Part shown: positions 13,676 to 19,136 of the stretch, in pieces | How positions within the stretch are numbered: the stretch's first letter is position 1 | Layout: each line of letters begins with the position of its first letter | Assembly: GCA_964409985.1 (NCBI GenBank) | Contig: CAYPEZ010000014.1 | Location: 1 to 19,682, forward strand | DNA: 19,682 bases | Source of the DNA: CAYPEZ01 sp964409985 | GTDB lineage: Bacteria; Patescibacteriota; Minisyncoccia; Phycocordibacterales; UBA6899 | Direction: 5' to 3' | Made by a program: the position numbers and the translations under genes | Notes under the pieces: model-generated | Told to the model about the DNA's origin: nothing | The model's input: only the letters and a program-made list of their open reading frames with translations | Database searches by the model: none

Positions 13676-14737
13676 ATGAATACGCGGGTGGGGTGGGGGA
13701 TAGTTTTGCTCAGTCTTTTGGCTTTTCTTGGCTGGTTTTTTGCTGATTGGCCTACTCACGAGAAGGGGGTTTCTATTTCTGCTTCGGTTTCAGATGAGGT
13801 ATCTATGGTTTCGGATGCGGTGGCTACTGCCACTGTGCCGGTGTCGATACTGGCTTTTGGGGATTTGATGCTGGATCGGGAGGTTCGGCGGGAGATTGAA
13901 CGTAACTCACCCACTTATCCTTTCGAGAAGATCGCGGAGTTCCTTCGGGGGCATGACATCGTGGTCGCTAATGCCGAAGGGCCTTTTCTCGAGGACCCGG
14001 TGCGGGCTGTTCCATATTCGCTCCCGCAGTTCGGATTCAAAAAGGACTATCTTCCGGTCCTGCGCGACCTTGGTTTCACCGTTCTCTCCCAGGCGAACAA
14101 TCATTCATACGACCATGGTCCATATGGCTTTGCGAGCTCGACCGCTTTCATCCGCAAGGCAGGCATCGGAGTATTCGGAGACTATGAGAATCTCGACCCC
14201 GGACCCTATGTGGTGGATGTTCGTGGTGAGAAGGTCGCATTCATCGGCTATCACCAGTTCACCTATAGCGCAGGGAAGGTCTTCGAAGCGATCAAGCGTG
14301 CACATTCGGACGGAGCATTTGTCATCGTCTATCCGCACTGGGGCGTCGAGTACAGCCCTGAGGTGAGCGACTTAGAGCGCGAGCGCGCGCATGCATTCAT
14401 CGACGCAGGTGCCGACCTCGTCCTCGGGAGTCACCCGCATGTCATCCAGCCCATCGAGGTCTACAAAGGGAAGGCGATCTTCTACTCCATGGGCAATTTC
14501 ATCTTCGACCAGATCGCTGAGCAAGCGACCCGCGAAGGCCTCGCGGTGGAAGCCATCATCGCCACGAGCTCGGTCACCTACACGCTCCATCCGTTCGACA
14601 TCATCCAAGAGCAAGCCTCACTCATGAATGAGGAAGGGAAGCGCGCACTTCTTGAGCGTATCCTCACTGCCTCCCAGGTGGAAGAAAGTCTACATAAGAG
14701 CGTCCTCACCGAGGGGTCCTTCACCCTCCCACGCTGA
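13676..14737 (+). CDS. CapA-family metallophosphoesterase-fold protein, membrane anchored
   Basis: Belongs to the CapA/PgsA-like group of the calcineurin-like fold, linked in other bacteria to poly-gamma-glutamate capsule formation. Residues 7-24 are one hydrophobic helix (signal or anchor), so the enzyme part faces outward. Motifs from about residue 58: ILAFGDLMLDR, VVANAEGPF, LSQANNHSYDHG, VIVYPHWGVEY, LVLGSHPHVIQP and IFYSMGNFIFD, which together carry the metal-ligand Asp, Asn and His residues. No pgsB or pgsC partner is in the window, so the substrate is unknown. The first ~80 codons are T- and G-ending, and the rest abruptly become C-ending near 13920, suggesting a recombination joint inside the gene. 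Confidence 0.88.
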   Translation: MNTRVGWGIVLLSLLAFLGWFFADWPTHEKGVSISASVSDEVSMVSDAVATATVPVSILAFGDLMLDREVRREIERNSPTYPFEKIAEFLRGHDIVVANAEGPFLEDPVRAVPYSLPQFGFKKDYLPVLRDLGFTVLSQANNHSYDHGPYGFASSTAFIRKAGIGVFGDYENLDPGPYVVDVRGEKVAFIGYHQFTYSAGKVFEAIKRAHSDGAFVIVYPHWGVEYSPEVSDLERERAHAFIDAGADLVLGSHPHVIQPIEVYKGKAIFYSMGNFIFDQIAEQATREGLAVEAIIATSSVTYTLHPFDIIQEQASLMNEEGKRALLERILTASQVEESLHKSVLTEGSFTLPR

Positions 14738-14772
14738 AAGCAGGTGCACGATACCTCGTCAGTCATCTTTGT

Positions 14773-14801
14773 TTGCCCACCCAAATGGTGTGAGATAGAA
14801 T
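14773..14801 (+). promoter_or_regulatory. Promoter of the GWCTAG repeat protein
   Basis: TTGCCC (14773-14778) and TAGAAT (14796-14801) are 17 bases apart. Transcription near 14808 would leave about 12 bases before the ATG at 14820, without a Shine-Dalgarno site. Confidence 0.6.
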
Positions 14802-14819
14802 GAGCCGACAGGTCACCCC

Positions 14820-16433
14820 ATGGAACACCACCCCCTCCATCTTAAGAACCCGGAGCTTCAGAAGAGCAATGCTGTCGGGGATGCGGTCGAGAAAGAAGAG
14901 CGTCTCACGGGAGAGGACATTCCCAACGACCCCACCGAGCGCATCGACGCGTATATGGATCGCCTCGAGAACGTCTTCCTTCATCCCGATGCACGGGTTC
15001 GGGAGCGCAATATCGAGATGCTTCGGGAGAAGATATACGACGCATATATCATCAAGCCTGAGGATTTCCCCGAGTCGTATTTCGAGCTCCAGCAGCGCAT
15101 CGCGAGGGAACGTGGCCAAGCGGTCGAAGAGATCCCTCAGGAGGTCCGTCAGCAGATGATCGAGACCGCGATAGAGGACCAGCGACACTCCCTCGACCAG
15201 TGGATCGACTACCTCTCCTCTCCCGACGCCGTCTATCCCTCCTGGTTCAAGTACTATGCCTGGACCCAGGTGACCAAACTCTCCCAGTTCGACAAAGAGC
15301 GGGGAGAGTTCAAGAAGCGCACCAAAAGCACCGTCGCCCCCTTTCCCGACATCTATCGGGAACCCCTCGCACAGATCGCGGACCTCTATGAGCGCGTGAA
15401 GGACGACAACAAGGATTCCGAGGCACGGGCCGAGTTCGACAAGAAGTTCCCGTCCCTGTATGCCGAGCTTATCCAGAGATCTCTCGCCTCGCAGTTGGAA
15501 GGGAAGGAGACCATCGAAGGAGAGTGGGTGCGGTACAGACAGGGTGAGAGCGACGATGTGGAAGCGCTCTATCAGTCCCTCGAAGGCAAGGGGACCGGCT
15601 GGTGCACTGCAGGACACTCTACGGCAGAGACCCAGATCGAATCCGGCGACTTCTATGTGTACTACACCGATGATGCTCAACACATTCCTCATCCTCGCCT
15701 CGCGATCCGTATGGACGGGACAGAGAGGATCGCAGAGGTTCGTGGCATCCTTCCGCACCAGGGAGTGGAACCTCTTCTCCAAGACATTCTCGACCAGAAG
15801 CTCGCTTCTTTCGGCCCGGAGGCAGACCGATACAAGAAGAAGAGTGAGGACATGAAGCGCCTCACGCTCCTCACACAGAAACACGAGAAAGGTGACCCTT
15901 TCACCAAAGACGACCTGCGGTTCCTCTATGAAATCGATTCCCTCATCGAAGGATTTGGATATGACAAGGACCCACGGATCGCGGAGGTCATCTCCACAAG
16001 AGACCCAAAGACTGACCTCGCTTCCGTATTTGACTGCACTCCTGAGGAGATCAGCTTGACCGAAGAAGAAGCGCTCGAAGGGCACAAAGTCTTTCACTGT
16101 GGCGACCTCTACCTCGCGAGCCTCAGATCCGCTGAGGGACTCACACTCCCACAATCGATCAGCGGCTCCATTAACCTTGGTAGCCTCAGATCCGCCAAGG
16201 GACTCACGCTCCCGCAGTCGATCGACGGCTCCCTCGAACTCGGTCTCCTCACATCCGCTGAGGGACTCACACTCCCCCAGTCGATCGGCGGCTCCCTCTA
16301 CCTCAGGAGCCTCAAATCTGCTGAGGGACTCACGCTCCCGCAGTCGATCGGCGGCTCCCTCTACCTCCAGAGCCTCGCCAAGGTTGAAAAGGAGGCCCTC
16401 AAGCGTTCACACCCAACCCTTCAGATCTACTAG
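14820..16433 (+). CDS. Cytoplasmic protein with PcfJ-like GWCTAG core and C-terminal tandem repeats
   Basis: Function unknown. The 537 residues have no signal peptide or membrane helix. Residues 1-200 are charged and helical (ERIDAYMDRLENVFLHPDAR). The central region has GTGWCTAGHSTAETQIESGD (W261, C262) followed by FYVYYTDD and a strand-rich RLAIRMDGTERIAEVRGI. This resembles the GWC core of PcfJ-like proteins and of large CPR hypothetical proteins. A helical part follows (KDDLRFLYEIDSLIEGFGYD). Residues about 437-520 are four 21-residue repeats of the form SAEGLTLPQSIGGSLYLxSL, probably a short solenoid of beta strands like leucine-rich or bactofilin-type repeats. It ends with a short helix. 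Codons are G+C-rich. The gene is transcribed alone. Binding through the solenoid is the natural guess; the invariant Cys could be catalytic. Confidence 0.82.
   Translation: MEHHPLHLKNPELQKSNAVGDAVEKEERLTGEDIPNDPTERIDAYMDRLENVFLHPDARVRERNIEMLREKIYDAYIIKPEDFPESYFELQQRIARERGQAVEEIPQEVRQQMIETAIEDQRHSLDQWIDYLSSPDAVYPSWFKYYAWTQVTKLSQFDKERGEFKKRTKSTVAPFPDIYREPLAQIADLYERVKDDNKDSEARAEFDKKFPSLYAELIQRSLASQLEGKETIEGEWVRYRQGESDDVEALYQSLEGKGTGWCTAGHSTAETQIESGDFYVYYTDDAQHIPHPRLAIRMDGTERIAEVRGILPHQGVEPLLQDILDQKLASFGPEADRYKKKSEDMKRLTLLTQKHEKGDPFTKDDLRFLYEIDSLIEGFGYDKDPRIAEVISTRDPKTDLASVFDCTPEEISLTEEEALEGHKVFHCGDLYLASLRSAEGLTLPQSISGSINLGSLRSAKGLTLPQSIDGSLELGLLTSAEGLTLPQSIGGSLYLRSLKSAEGLTLPQSIGGSLYLQSLAKVEKEALKRSHPTLQIY
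16128..16379 (+). repeat. Four tandem 63-bp coding repeats
   Basis: The repeat starts at 16128, 16191, 16254 and 16317, each encoding 21 residues beginning S-A-E/K-G-L-T-L-P-Q-S-I. The last two units are nearly identical in DNA (CTCCCGCAGTCGATCGGCGG or one base different), the first two more diverged. A half unit (GDLYLASLR) precedes the array and LQSLAKVEK closes it. Confidence 0.92.
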
Positions 16434-16492
16434 TCAGTCCCTTTTCTCATATTTTTAATCTGGTTGAGGGAGGAGGTGTGCATAACCGCATA

Positions 16493-16522
16493 TTGCATTC
16501 ATATATCGATATATGCTAATAT
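16493..16522 (+). promoter_or_regulatory. Promoter of the ArsR-family gene
   Basis: TTGCAT (16493-16498) and TAATAT (16517-16522) are 18 bases apart. The -10 ends 6 bases before the ATG at 16529, so the mRNA is predicted to be leaderless. Confidence 0.62.
16500..16515. promoter_or_regulatory. Palindromic operator, probably for the ArsR-family protein
   Basis: CATATATCGATATATG is a perfect 16-bp palindrome and fills the spacer between -35 and -10 exactly. A dimeric regulator bound there would block RNA polymerase, so self-repression by the gene just downstream is inferred. GCATAT flanks it at 16488-16493 and 16525-16530. Confidence 0.68.
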
Positions 16523-16528
16523 TCGCAT

Positions 16529-16813
16529 ATGTCAGAATTGTGCAAAGAGATGGCGCGACTGGGGAAGGGGATCGGCAACGAGAACCGCTTCACCGTGCTT
16601 CAGGCCCTCATGAAGGGTCCGCACACGGTGGGTGAGGTCGCGAAGCTCGTGAAGCTTCCGCAGCCCGCTGTCTCTCAGCACCTCAAGATTCTGAAAGAGG
16701 CGGAACTCGTCGTGAGTACGCGCATGGGGCAAGAGGTCATCTATAGCGTGAATGTCGGCTATATGGCCGAGCTCCTGAAGAAGCTCTCCACGGGGCTGCC
16801 TCCCAAGAAATAG
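16529..16813 (+). CDS. ArsR-family winged-helix transcriptional regulator
   Basis: A 94-residue DNA-binding repressor of the ArsR/SmtB type. The helix-turn-helix is clear: TVGEVAKLVKLPQPAVSQHLKILKE, shown here by its core PQPAVSQHLKIL at about residues 50-61, followed by the wing AELVVSTRMGQEVIYSV. The metal-binding ELCVCD motif of classic ArsR/SmtB proteins is absent and the only cysteine is C5, so sensing must be by a lone Cys, a small molecule or the dimer interface. The start is set by the -10 box 6 bases upstream. A palindrome lies in its own promoter, and a related motif precedes the LUD-domain gene that follows 70 bases later, so the two probably form a regulatory unit. Confidence 0.88.
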   Translation: MSELCKEMARLGKGIGNENRFTVLQALMKGPHTVGEVAKLVKLPQPAVSQHLKILKEAELVVSTRMGQEVIYSVNVGYMAELLKKLSTGLPPKK

Positions 16814-16831
16814 TACGTTTATCAGCCCAAC

Positions 16832-16846
16832 GGTTCATATCGAACC
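16832..16846. promoter_or_regulatory. Inverted repeat before the LUD gene, possible second ArsR site
   Basis: GGTTC (16832-16836) and GAACC (16842-16846) flank ATATC. TTCATAT followed by CGA is shared with the ArsR operator region (TTCATATATCGA at 16498-16509). It lies upstream of the only plausible -10, AATAAT at 16866-16871, of the next gene. Confidence 0.35.
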
Positions 16847-16883
16847 AAGCAGTTTTCTTAGTCCCAATAATCCCACAACATAT

Positions 16884-17501
16884 ATGTCATACGACACACT
16901 CGCATCCAAAGACACCGTCGCTACCGCAGTCAAGAATCTCACTGAGCGCGGATTCCTCCCTGAGGTCGTTGCTACCGGTGCTGACGCACTTGCACGCATC
17001 AAAGCCCTCATCCCAGCAGGTGCATCGGTCATGAATGGCTCCTCCACCACACTTAGCCAGATCGGTTTCGTCGAGACCCTGAAAAAGGGAGGTCACGCCT
17101 GGAACAACCTCCATGACGCGATCATCGCCGAGAAAGACCCCGCGAAGCAGGCAGAGCTTAGGAAGCACTCCGTCGTCTCCGACGTCTACCTCGGGAGCGC
17201 GCACGCCATCGCCAAGACCGGTGAGATCGTCATCGCCTCGGCATCAGGAAGCCAGCTTCCGCATGTCGTCTTCACCTCACCGACCGTCATTCTCGTCGTG
17301 AGCACCCAGAAGATCACTGAGTCCCTCGCCGAAGCACACGAGCGCCTCGAGAAGCATGTCATCCCGCTCGAGGACGCACGCATGAAGAGCGTGGGCATGG
17401 GAGGCACCGTCCTTGCCAAGGAATTCGTCTGGAAGGTCGAGCCTGCATTCATGGGCCGCAAGATCCACGTCCTCTTCGTCGAAGAGAAGCTTGGGTTCTA
17501 G
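16884..17501 (+). CDS. LUD-domain protein (LutC/LutB-like)
   Basis: A 205-residue protein consisting almost entirely of one LUD domain, the fold first described in lactate-utilisation proteins LutB and LutC, related to NagB/CoA-transferase-like folds. Features: an N-terminal helical part (TAVKNLTERGFLPEVVATGADALARI), ASVMNGSSTTLSQIGF, then the conserved core AIAKTGEIVIASASGSQLP and FTSPTVILVVSTQKI, and a C-terminal KIHVLFVEEKLGF. No Fe-S cysteine motifs and no LutA or LutB neighbours, so lactate oxidation is not supported. Free-standing LUD proteins are common in Parcubacteria and have no assigned reaction. Control by the upstream ArsR-type gene is suggested by position. Codons are C-ending like the preceding block, and a terminator follows. 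Confidence 0.85.
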   Translation: MSYDTLASKDTVATAVKNLTERGFLPEVVATGADALARIKALIPAGASVMNGSSTTLSQIGFVETLKKGGHAWNNLHDAIIAEKDPAKQAELRKHSVVSDVYLGSAHAIAKTGEIVIASASGSQLPHVVFTSPTVILVVSTQKITESLAEAHERLEKHVIPLEDARMKSVGMGGTVLAKEFVWKVEPAFMGRKIHVLFVEEKLGF

Positions 17502-17522
17502 AGTGATTTCTCAAAGACAAAG

Positions 17523-17554
17523 AAAACCTTGCCGTCAAAAGCAAGGTTTTTCCA
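17523..17554 (+). terminator. Rho-independent terminator
   Basis: AAAACCTTGC (17523-17532) pairs perfectly with GCAAGGTTTT (17541-17550), loop CGTCAAAA, with Ts continuing to 17551. It closes the LUD transcript. Confidence 0.88.
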
Positions 17555-17558
17555 CTCT

Positions 17559-17596
17559 AATCTATTCTCTAATTCTGCAGAATTAGAGAATAGATT
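17559..17596. promoter_or_regulatory. 38-bp perfect palindrome, probable operator of the winged-helix/EVE operon
   Basis: The left half AATCTATTCTCTAATTCTG is the exact reverse complement of the right half; the centre is CTGCAG. CTCTAAT occurs twice on the left side (17555-17561 and 17567-17573), so the site may hold two nested dimer sites. It ends 10 bases before the predicted -10 box and would cover the -35 region. An AT-rich stem without a T tract argues against a terminator. Confidence 0.7.
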
Positions 17597-17606
17597 GATG
17601 GTGTGT

Positions 17607-17612
17607 TATGCT
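17607..17612 (+). promoter_or_regulatory. -10 box of the winged-helix/EVE operon
   Basis: TATGCT, preceded by TGTGT, ends 7 bases before ATG 17620. TTAGAG at 17583-17588, inside the palindrome, is the best -35 (18 bases). The arrangement again predicts a leaderless start. Confidence 0.45.
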
Positions 17613-17619
17613 GGTCACA

Positions 17620-17895
17620 ATGGCAGAGAAAAAACCACGGGAGCTTGAACGGATCATGAAAGGCGTTGCAAACCATCGACGTATCTCGATTCTCCGTCTT
17701 CTGGAAGAAAAACCAGAGCGCTCACTGATAGAAATATGTGATTCATTAAAGATGAATTTCAAAACCGCATCTGAGCATGGGAAAAAGTTGGTTGCTGGTG
17801 GGCTCATACTCAAGCAATATCAGGGGAATCATGTCCGCCACGCACTCTCTCCACGTGGGAAGGCGGTGCTCAAATTTTTAAGTACAATAGAGTAA
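17620..17895 (+). CDS. Winged-helix (ArsR-like) transcriptional regulator
   Basis: A small DNA-binding protein of 91 residues. The fold is read from ELERIMKGVANHRRISILRL, RSLIEICDSLKMNFKTASEH (helix-turn-helix), GKKLVAGGLI and a beta-wing QYQGNHVRHALSP, then a C-terminal helix. It is closest in layout to ArsR-type repressors but without metal-binding cysteines. ATG 17608 (MLVT) is an alternative that overlaps the predicted -10 box, so ATG 17620 (MAEKKPREL) is preferred. The gene lies right after a 38-bp palindrome, its likely binding site, and its stop is only 4 bases before the EVE-domain gene. Codons return to the less G+C-rich style of the first half of the window. Confidence 0.83.
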   Translation: MAEKKPRELERIMKGVANHRRISILRLLEEKPERSLIEICDSLKMNFKTASEHGKKLVAGGLILKQYQGNHVRHALSPRGKAVLKFLSTIE

Positions 17896-17899
17896 TACA

Positions 17900-18355
17900 A
17901 TGAAGTACTGGCTAATGAAATCTGAAGGGACCTGCTACTCGATTGACGATCTTAAGCGAGACAAGAAGACGGCATGGACCGGCGTGCGGAACTACATGGC
18001 TCGAAACTTCATGGTCCGTGATATGGAGATCGGGGATCAGGTACTTTTCTACCATTCAAGCTCAGATCCCACTGGTGTGTTTGGAATAGCAAAGGTGGTG
18101 GGGAAAGCGCATTCTGACGAAACGCAATTTGATAAAAAAGACGAACACTATGATCCGAAGGCGACAAAAGAAAAACCTATTTGGCAGTGTGTCGATGTCG
18201 CATTTGTAAAAAAATTTAGCGAGCCCATTACGCTTCAACACTTGAAACGTGATTCAGCGTTAGCTGGGATGGGTGTGTTACAACAGGGTTCAAGACTATC
18301 AATCCAGCCAGTGTCTGAGAAACACTTTAAGCATATTCTTGATCTTGGGATGTAA
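17900..18355 (+). CDS. EVE-domain protein, THYN1-like modified-base reader
   Basis: The 151 residues are one EVE domain of the PUA-like superfamily. The match to the THYN1-type signature is strong: MKYWLMKSEGTCYSIDDL, WTGVRNYMARNFMVRDM, IGDQVLFYHSSSDPTGVFGI, DETQFDKKDEHYDPKA, IWQCVDVAF and SALAGMGVLQQGSRLSIQPV. Proteins of this family bind DNA or nucleotides carrying modified bases in an aromatic pocket, and several bacterial relatives are fused to or next to restriction genes. Here no nuclease or methylase is adjacent; instead a winged-helix regulator precedes it by 4 bases. A TACAAT at 17883-17888 could add an internal promoter. The shared terminator follows the stop directly. Confidence 0.92.
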   Translation: MKYWLMKSEGTCYSIDDLKRDKKTAWTGVRNYMARNFMVRDMEIGDQVLFYHSSSDPTGVFGIAKVVGKAHSDETQFDKKDEHYDPKATKEKPIWQCVDVAFVKKFSEPITLQHLKRDSALAGMGVLQQGSRLSIQPVSEKHFKHILDLGM

Positions 18356-18361
18356 TGAAAA

Positions 18362-18389
18362 CAGCCGGCCCCATCCATGGGGTCGGCTG
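18362..18389. terminator. Bidirectional terminator between convergent genes
   Basis: CAGCCGGCCCCA (18362-18373) pairs with TGGGGTCGGCTG (18378-18389), one G-U, loop TCCA. On the minus strand TTTTC follows, a proper terminator for the GGDEF gene. On the plus strand the T tract is poor. It lies within 7 bases of both stop codons. Confidence 0.75.
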
Positions 18390-18394
18390 CGTAT

Positions 18395-19000
18395 TCATGC
18401 GCGGCGGGCTTTTTTCTCGCACAGCATGCGCATGTCTGCTGCTTGAATGAGTGCTTCAGGGCTGGCAAAGTTTTCTGATGAACTTGCAAACCCAATCGAC
18501 ACTTGAATCGTAATTGGAGTTTTGTTGCTTCTTTCAAAACGAAGAGCACTTAATCCATCCTTGATCTTTCCTACGAGCTGTACGCTGTGTGCACTGTCGG
18601 TGTCATCGGCAATGATGACAAATTCGTCACCTCCAAACCTTCCCACCACATCACTTTTGCGCACCATGGCCCTTAAGTGATCAGCAAACTTTCGAAGCAG
18701 GAGATCTCCAACGAGATGCCCATAAGTGTCATTCACGGGTTTGAAATTATTGATATCTAGAAAGAGGACACTAAAATCTAAGCCAGGCGATGGGACCATG
18801 TTTTGCGCACGTTTCCACCGAGCAAAATATCGTCGAATCTCATCGGTCACCAAAAGTTTCGACGCCACTCCTGTGAGTGGATCAATCCCGTGTTCTTCTC
18901 GTACGATTTTTCGAAGTTCTTCATTTTCTCTCTTGAGCGCAATGTTTTCTGCTCGAAGTCTGAATAGTGCTATTTCTCCAGGACTCAACTTTCTCGTCAC
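18395..19000 (-). CDS. GGDEF-domain diguanylate cyclase with N-terminal coiled coil
   Basis: Predicted to make cyclic di-GMP from two GTP. The 201 residues have no membrane helix or sensor domain. Residues about 7-40 form a coiled coil (ALFRLRAENIALKRENEELR) that could pair two cyclase domains. The GGDEF domain runs from DPLTGVASK to the end, with LDINNFKPVNDTYGHLVGD, an intact active site RFGGDEFVII and VSIGFASS. The inhibitory I-site RxxD is present as RKSD five residues before GGDEF, so product feedback is likely. The last helix is changed from the usual AD-x-ALY-x-AK to ADMRMLCEKKARRA. The GTG start is supported by AAGGAG at 7 bases. No EAL, HD-GYP or PilZ partner is in view. Confidence 0.93.
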   Translation of the reverse strand: MTRKLSPGEIALFRLRAENIALKRENEELRKIVREEHGIDPLTGVASKLLVTDEIRRYFARWKRAQNMVPSPGLDFSVLFLDINNFKPVNDTYGHLVGDLLLRKFADHLRAMVRKSDVVGRFGGDEFVIIADDTDSAHSVQLVGKIKDGLSALRFERSNKTPITIQVSIGFASSSENFASPEALIQAADMRMLCEKKARRA

Positions 19001-19047
19001 AGAGGCTCCTTGTCAGCATTAACGGTCTAAAAAAGTACAAACAAATG

Positions 19048-19075
19048 ATTCCACATGAGTAATAACATGAGTCAA
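19048..19075 (-). promoter_or_regulatory. Promoter of the GGDEF gene with direct repeats in the spacer
   Basis: On the minus strand TTGACT (complement of 19070-19075) and TGGAAT (complement of 19048-19053) are 16 bases apart. Two identical ACATGAGT copies (19053-19060 and 19065-19072, plus-strand reading) with a 12-bp period span the promoter and may bind a regulator. Confidence 0.5.
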
Positions 19076-19105
19076 CACATTCGTCAAAAAGAGTTTTTCT
19101 CGTGA

Positions 19106-19111
19106 TACAAT
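19106..19111 (+). promoter_or_regulatory. -10 box of the YgjP-like gene
   Basis: TACAAT here overlaps an in-frame ATG at 19110, so that ATG is excluded and transcription should start near 19118, upstream of ATG 19137. No clear -35 was found. Confidence 0.4.
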
Positions 19112-19136
19112 GCAACCCTCTGGGATTCGCATATCT

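Noticed and set aside
13676..14737. Capsule (poly-gamma-glutamate) locus
   Set aside because: CapA-like gene stands alone with no pgsB, pgsC or similar gene in the window.
14763..16154. 463-residue minus-strand ORF opposite the GWCTAG protein
   Set aside because: Same compositional artefact; the plus-strand gene has a promoter, repeats and a recognisable core, the antisense frame has none.
16128..16379. Regular 63-bp repeats as a CRISPR array
   Set aside because: They are contiguous in-frame coding repeats with no unique spacers and no cas genes.
16471..16478. Perfect AGGAGGTG Shine-Dalgarno-like sequence before the ArsR gene
   Set aside because: No start codon at useful distance; the nearest frame gives 13 codons, and it lies upstream of the predicted promoter. 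Left as chance or a remnant.
16832..16846. GGTTC/GAACC as the T-arm of a tRNA
   Set aside because: No acceptor, D or anticodon stems can be drawn around it.
16884..17501. Lactate utilisation operon
   Set aside because: Only one LUD domain protein is present, without the Fe-S proteins LutA and LutB or a lactate permease.
17559..17596. Palindrome as a second terminator of the LUD gene
   Set aside because: A good terminator already lies at 17523-17554; the palindrome is AT-rich, has no loop and is not followed by a T tract.
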